Assembly: GCA_937916025.1 (NCBI GenBank) | Contig: CALGGX010000468.1 | Coordinates: forward strand, 1-6,521 | Direction of reading: 5' to 3' | DNA: 6,521 nucleotides | Source: an uncultured Selenomonadales bacterium | GTDB taxonomy: Bacteria > Bacillota_C > Negativicutes > Selenomonadales > Selenomonadaceae | Part shown: positions 5,846 through 6,521 of the stretch, piece after piece | Numbering within the stretch: the first letter of the stretch is position 1 | Layout of the letters: every line of letters starts with the position of its first letter | The notes under the pieces: generated by a model | The model's input: the letters and a program-made list of their open reading frames with translations, nothing else | The model's database searches: none | What the model was told of the DNA's origin: nothing | Program-made: the position numbers and the translations under genes

Positions 5846-6521
5846 TTAGTTTGATGGTTTTCTAAATTGATATACTAATTTCAGCAATAGGTTGGGGCCG
5901 TATGTCGGGGTCCAGGTTTGTCTCACTTTTTCTGAGGTAACGGAGGTTTTATAGAGGCTGAATGAGTTCAGAAGATCGCTTCCTTGTATTCCAATGATTA
6001 GCGACCTGTCTTTGAGCAGCACCAACTCCAGTCCGGAATTGAGATAGTGGCTGCAATGGTCGCTTCCGATGCCAGACAGGTATTTATAAGCTGTGAACCG
6101 GTATTGCGTTCCAAATCTCAACTTCCGGGTGATATACCATGTAAGGCTAAAATTCTCCCCCAAACGGATCCTTTCCGAAACAAGGTCTCCCTCGCGGGAA
6201 GAATAAAGGTACGAAGGAGAAAAAGAGTTGGTCAGGTTGATGTTTTTGGATGGACTATATGTTATTTTGATGTTGGCGGCTGTACATTTATCAAGAATGG
6301 GGACAATCTCCCCGCCAAAGTTCTGTGGCCCACTTGTGATACTGCCGTCCATGGTAACGTTTATCCGTAGCTTGTTGTGTGCAACGGAGGCAGCATATTC
6401 GGGCTTTAAGGAAACGAACCATTGCGGGATACTGGAATTGTCGTAGGTATAGAGCATCGCCCCCTGCTGAGCCACATATCCGTCCCACTGATCAAGGACC
6501 GTTTCTTCACTAAAATAGTGA
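5846..6521 (-). CDS. Outer-membrane beta-barrel protein, C-terminal part (Bacteroidota-like), 5' end outside the window
   Basis: The frame is open to the right edge, so 224 residues of a longer protein are present, with the TAA stop at 5848-5846. A GTG at 6475 is internal; the frame continues upstream (HYFSEETVLDQWDGY). The sequence alternates short polar and hydrophobic/aromatic strands, for example FVSLKPEYAASV, LRINVTMDGSI, ENFSLTWYITRKLRFGTQYRFTAY and LNSGLELVLLKDRSLIIGI, and ends NLLLKLVYQFRKPSN, much like the last strand of Bacteroidota TonB-linked or 'outer membrane beta-barrel' proteins. Probably the barrel of a TonB-dependent-receptor-like protein; substrate unknown. The plug domain and signal peptide would lie beyond the edge. 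CpG is scarcer here than in the other genes, Arg AGA/AGG codons occur, and the stop is TAA rather than TGA, so this segment may come from a different genome. Family assignment is by general pattern only. Confidence 0.7.
   Translation of the reverse strand, partial: HYFSEETVLDQWDGYVAQQGAMLYTYDNSSIPQWFVSLKPEYAASVAHNKLRINVTMDGSITSGPQNFGGEIVPILDKCTAANIKITYSPSKNINLTNSFSPSYLYSSREGDLVSERIRLGENFSLTWYITRKLRFGTQYRFTAYKYLSGIGSDHCSHYLNSGLELVLLKDRSLIIGIQGSDLLNSFSLYKTSVTSEKVRQTWTPTYGPNLLLKLVYQFRKPSN

Noticed and set aside
5846..6475. Complete small protein starting at GTG 6475
   Set aside because: The same frame is open to the window edge, and the product looks like the C-terminal half of a beta-barrel with no signal peptide, so it is treated as 5'-truncated.

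Overview
The window is mostly a tightly packed minus-strand operon from a low-to-mid GC Bacillota. The gene order ireB - ruvX - DUF1292 - mltG - (methyltransferase-like gene) - U32 'peptidase' is a classic Bacillota block. Strong GGAGG-type Shine-Dalgarno sites, ATGA/GTGA start-stop overlaps and DAP-pathway asd all fit. Diderm Negativicutes are my best guess for the class, but this is an inference from protein flavour, not proof.

Reading in the direction of transcription (right to left): a partial outer-membrane beta-barrel gene (5846-6521, entering from beyond the right edge); asd, aspartate-semialdehyde dehydrogenase (4812-5837); ireB (4527-4778); ruvX (4081-4530); a DUF1292 gene (3780-4100); mltG (2536-3783); a DUF268 methyltransferase-like gene split into two frames at a (TG)8 microsatellite (1671-2520); a U32-family protein, TrhP-like (451-1656); and an acylphosphatase with an unusual N-terminal extension (89-448). 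Bases 1-88 hold only a small perfect hairpin (7-25). No tRNA, rRNA, CRISPR array, IS element or clear terminator is visible. From asd to the acylphosphatase no non-coding gap exceeds 33 nt.

The operon mixes cell-envelope work (asd feeds diaminopimelate and lysine; MltG trims and releases glycan strands; IreB tunes a wall-sensing Ser/Thr kinase; DUF268 proteins often sit in surface-glycan loci) with nucleic-acid maintenance (RuvX; U32/TrhP-type tRNA modification) and a small acyl-phosphate hydrolase.

Two things stand out. First, the DUF268 gene is intact except for an out-of-frame dinucleotide repeat near its 5' end. This is the architecture of a slipped-strand, phase-variable (ON/OFF) gene, although a sequencing or assembly error at the repeat is the main alternative. 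Second, sequence character changes abruptly about 8 nt upstream of asd. The neighbour there looks like a Bacteroidota outer-membrane protein, CpG is scarce, its stop is TAA whereas all other genes use TGA, and asd lacks a Shine-Dalgarno sequence. A chimeric assembly join, or a real recombination junction, is therefore likely at about 5838-5850.
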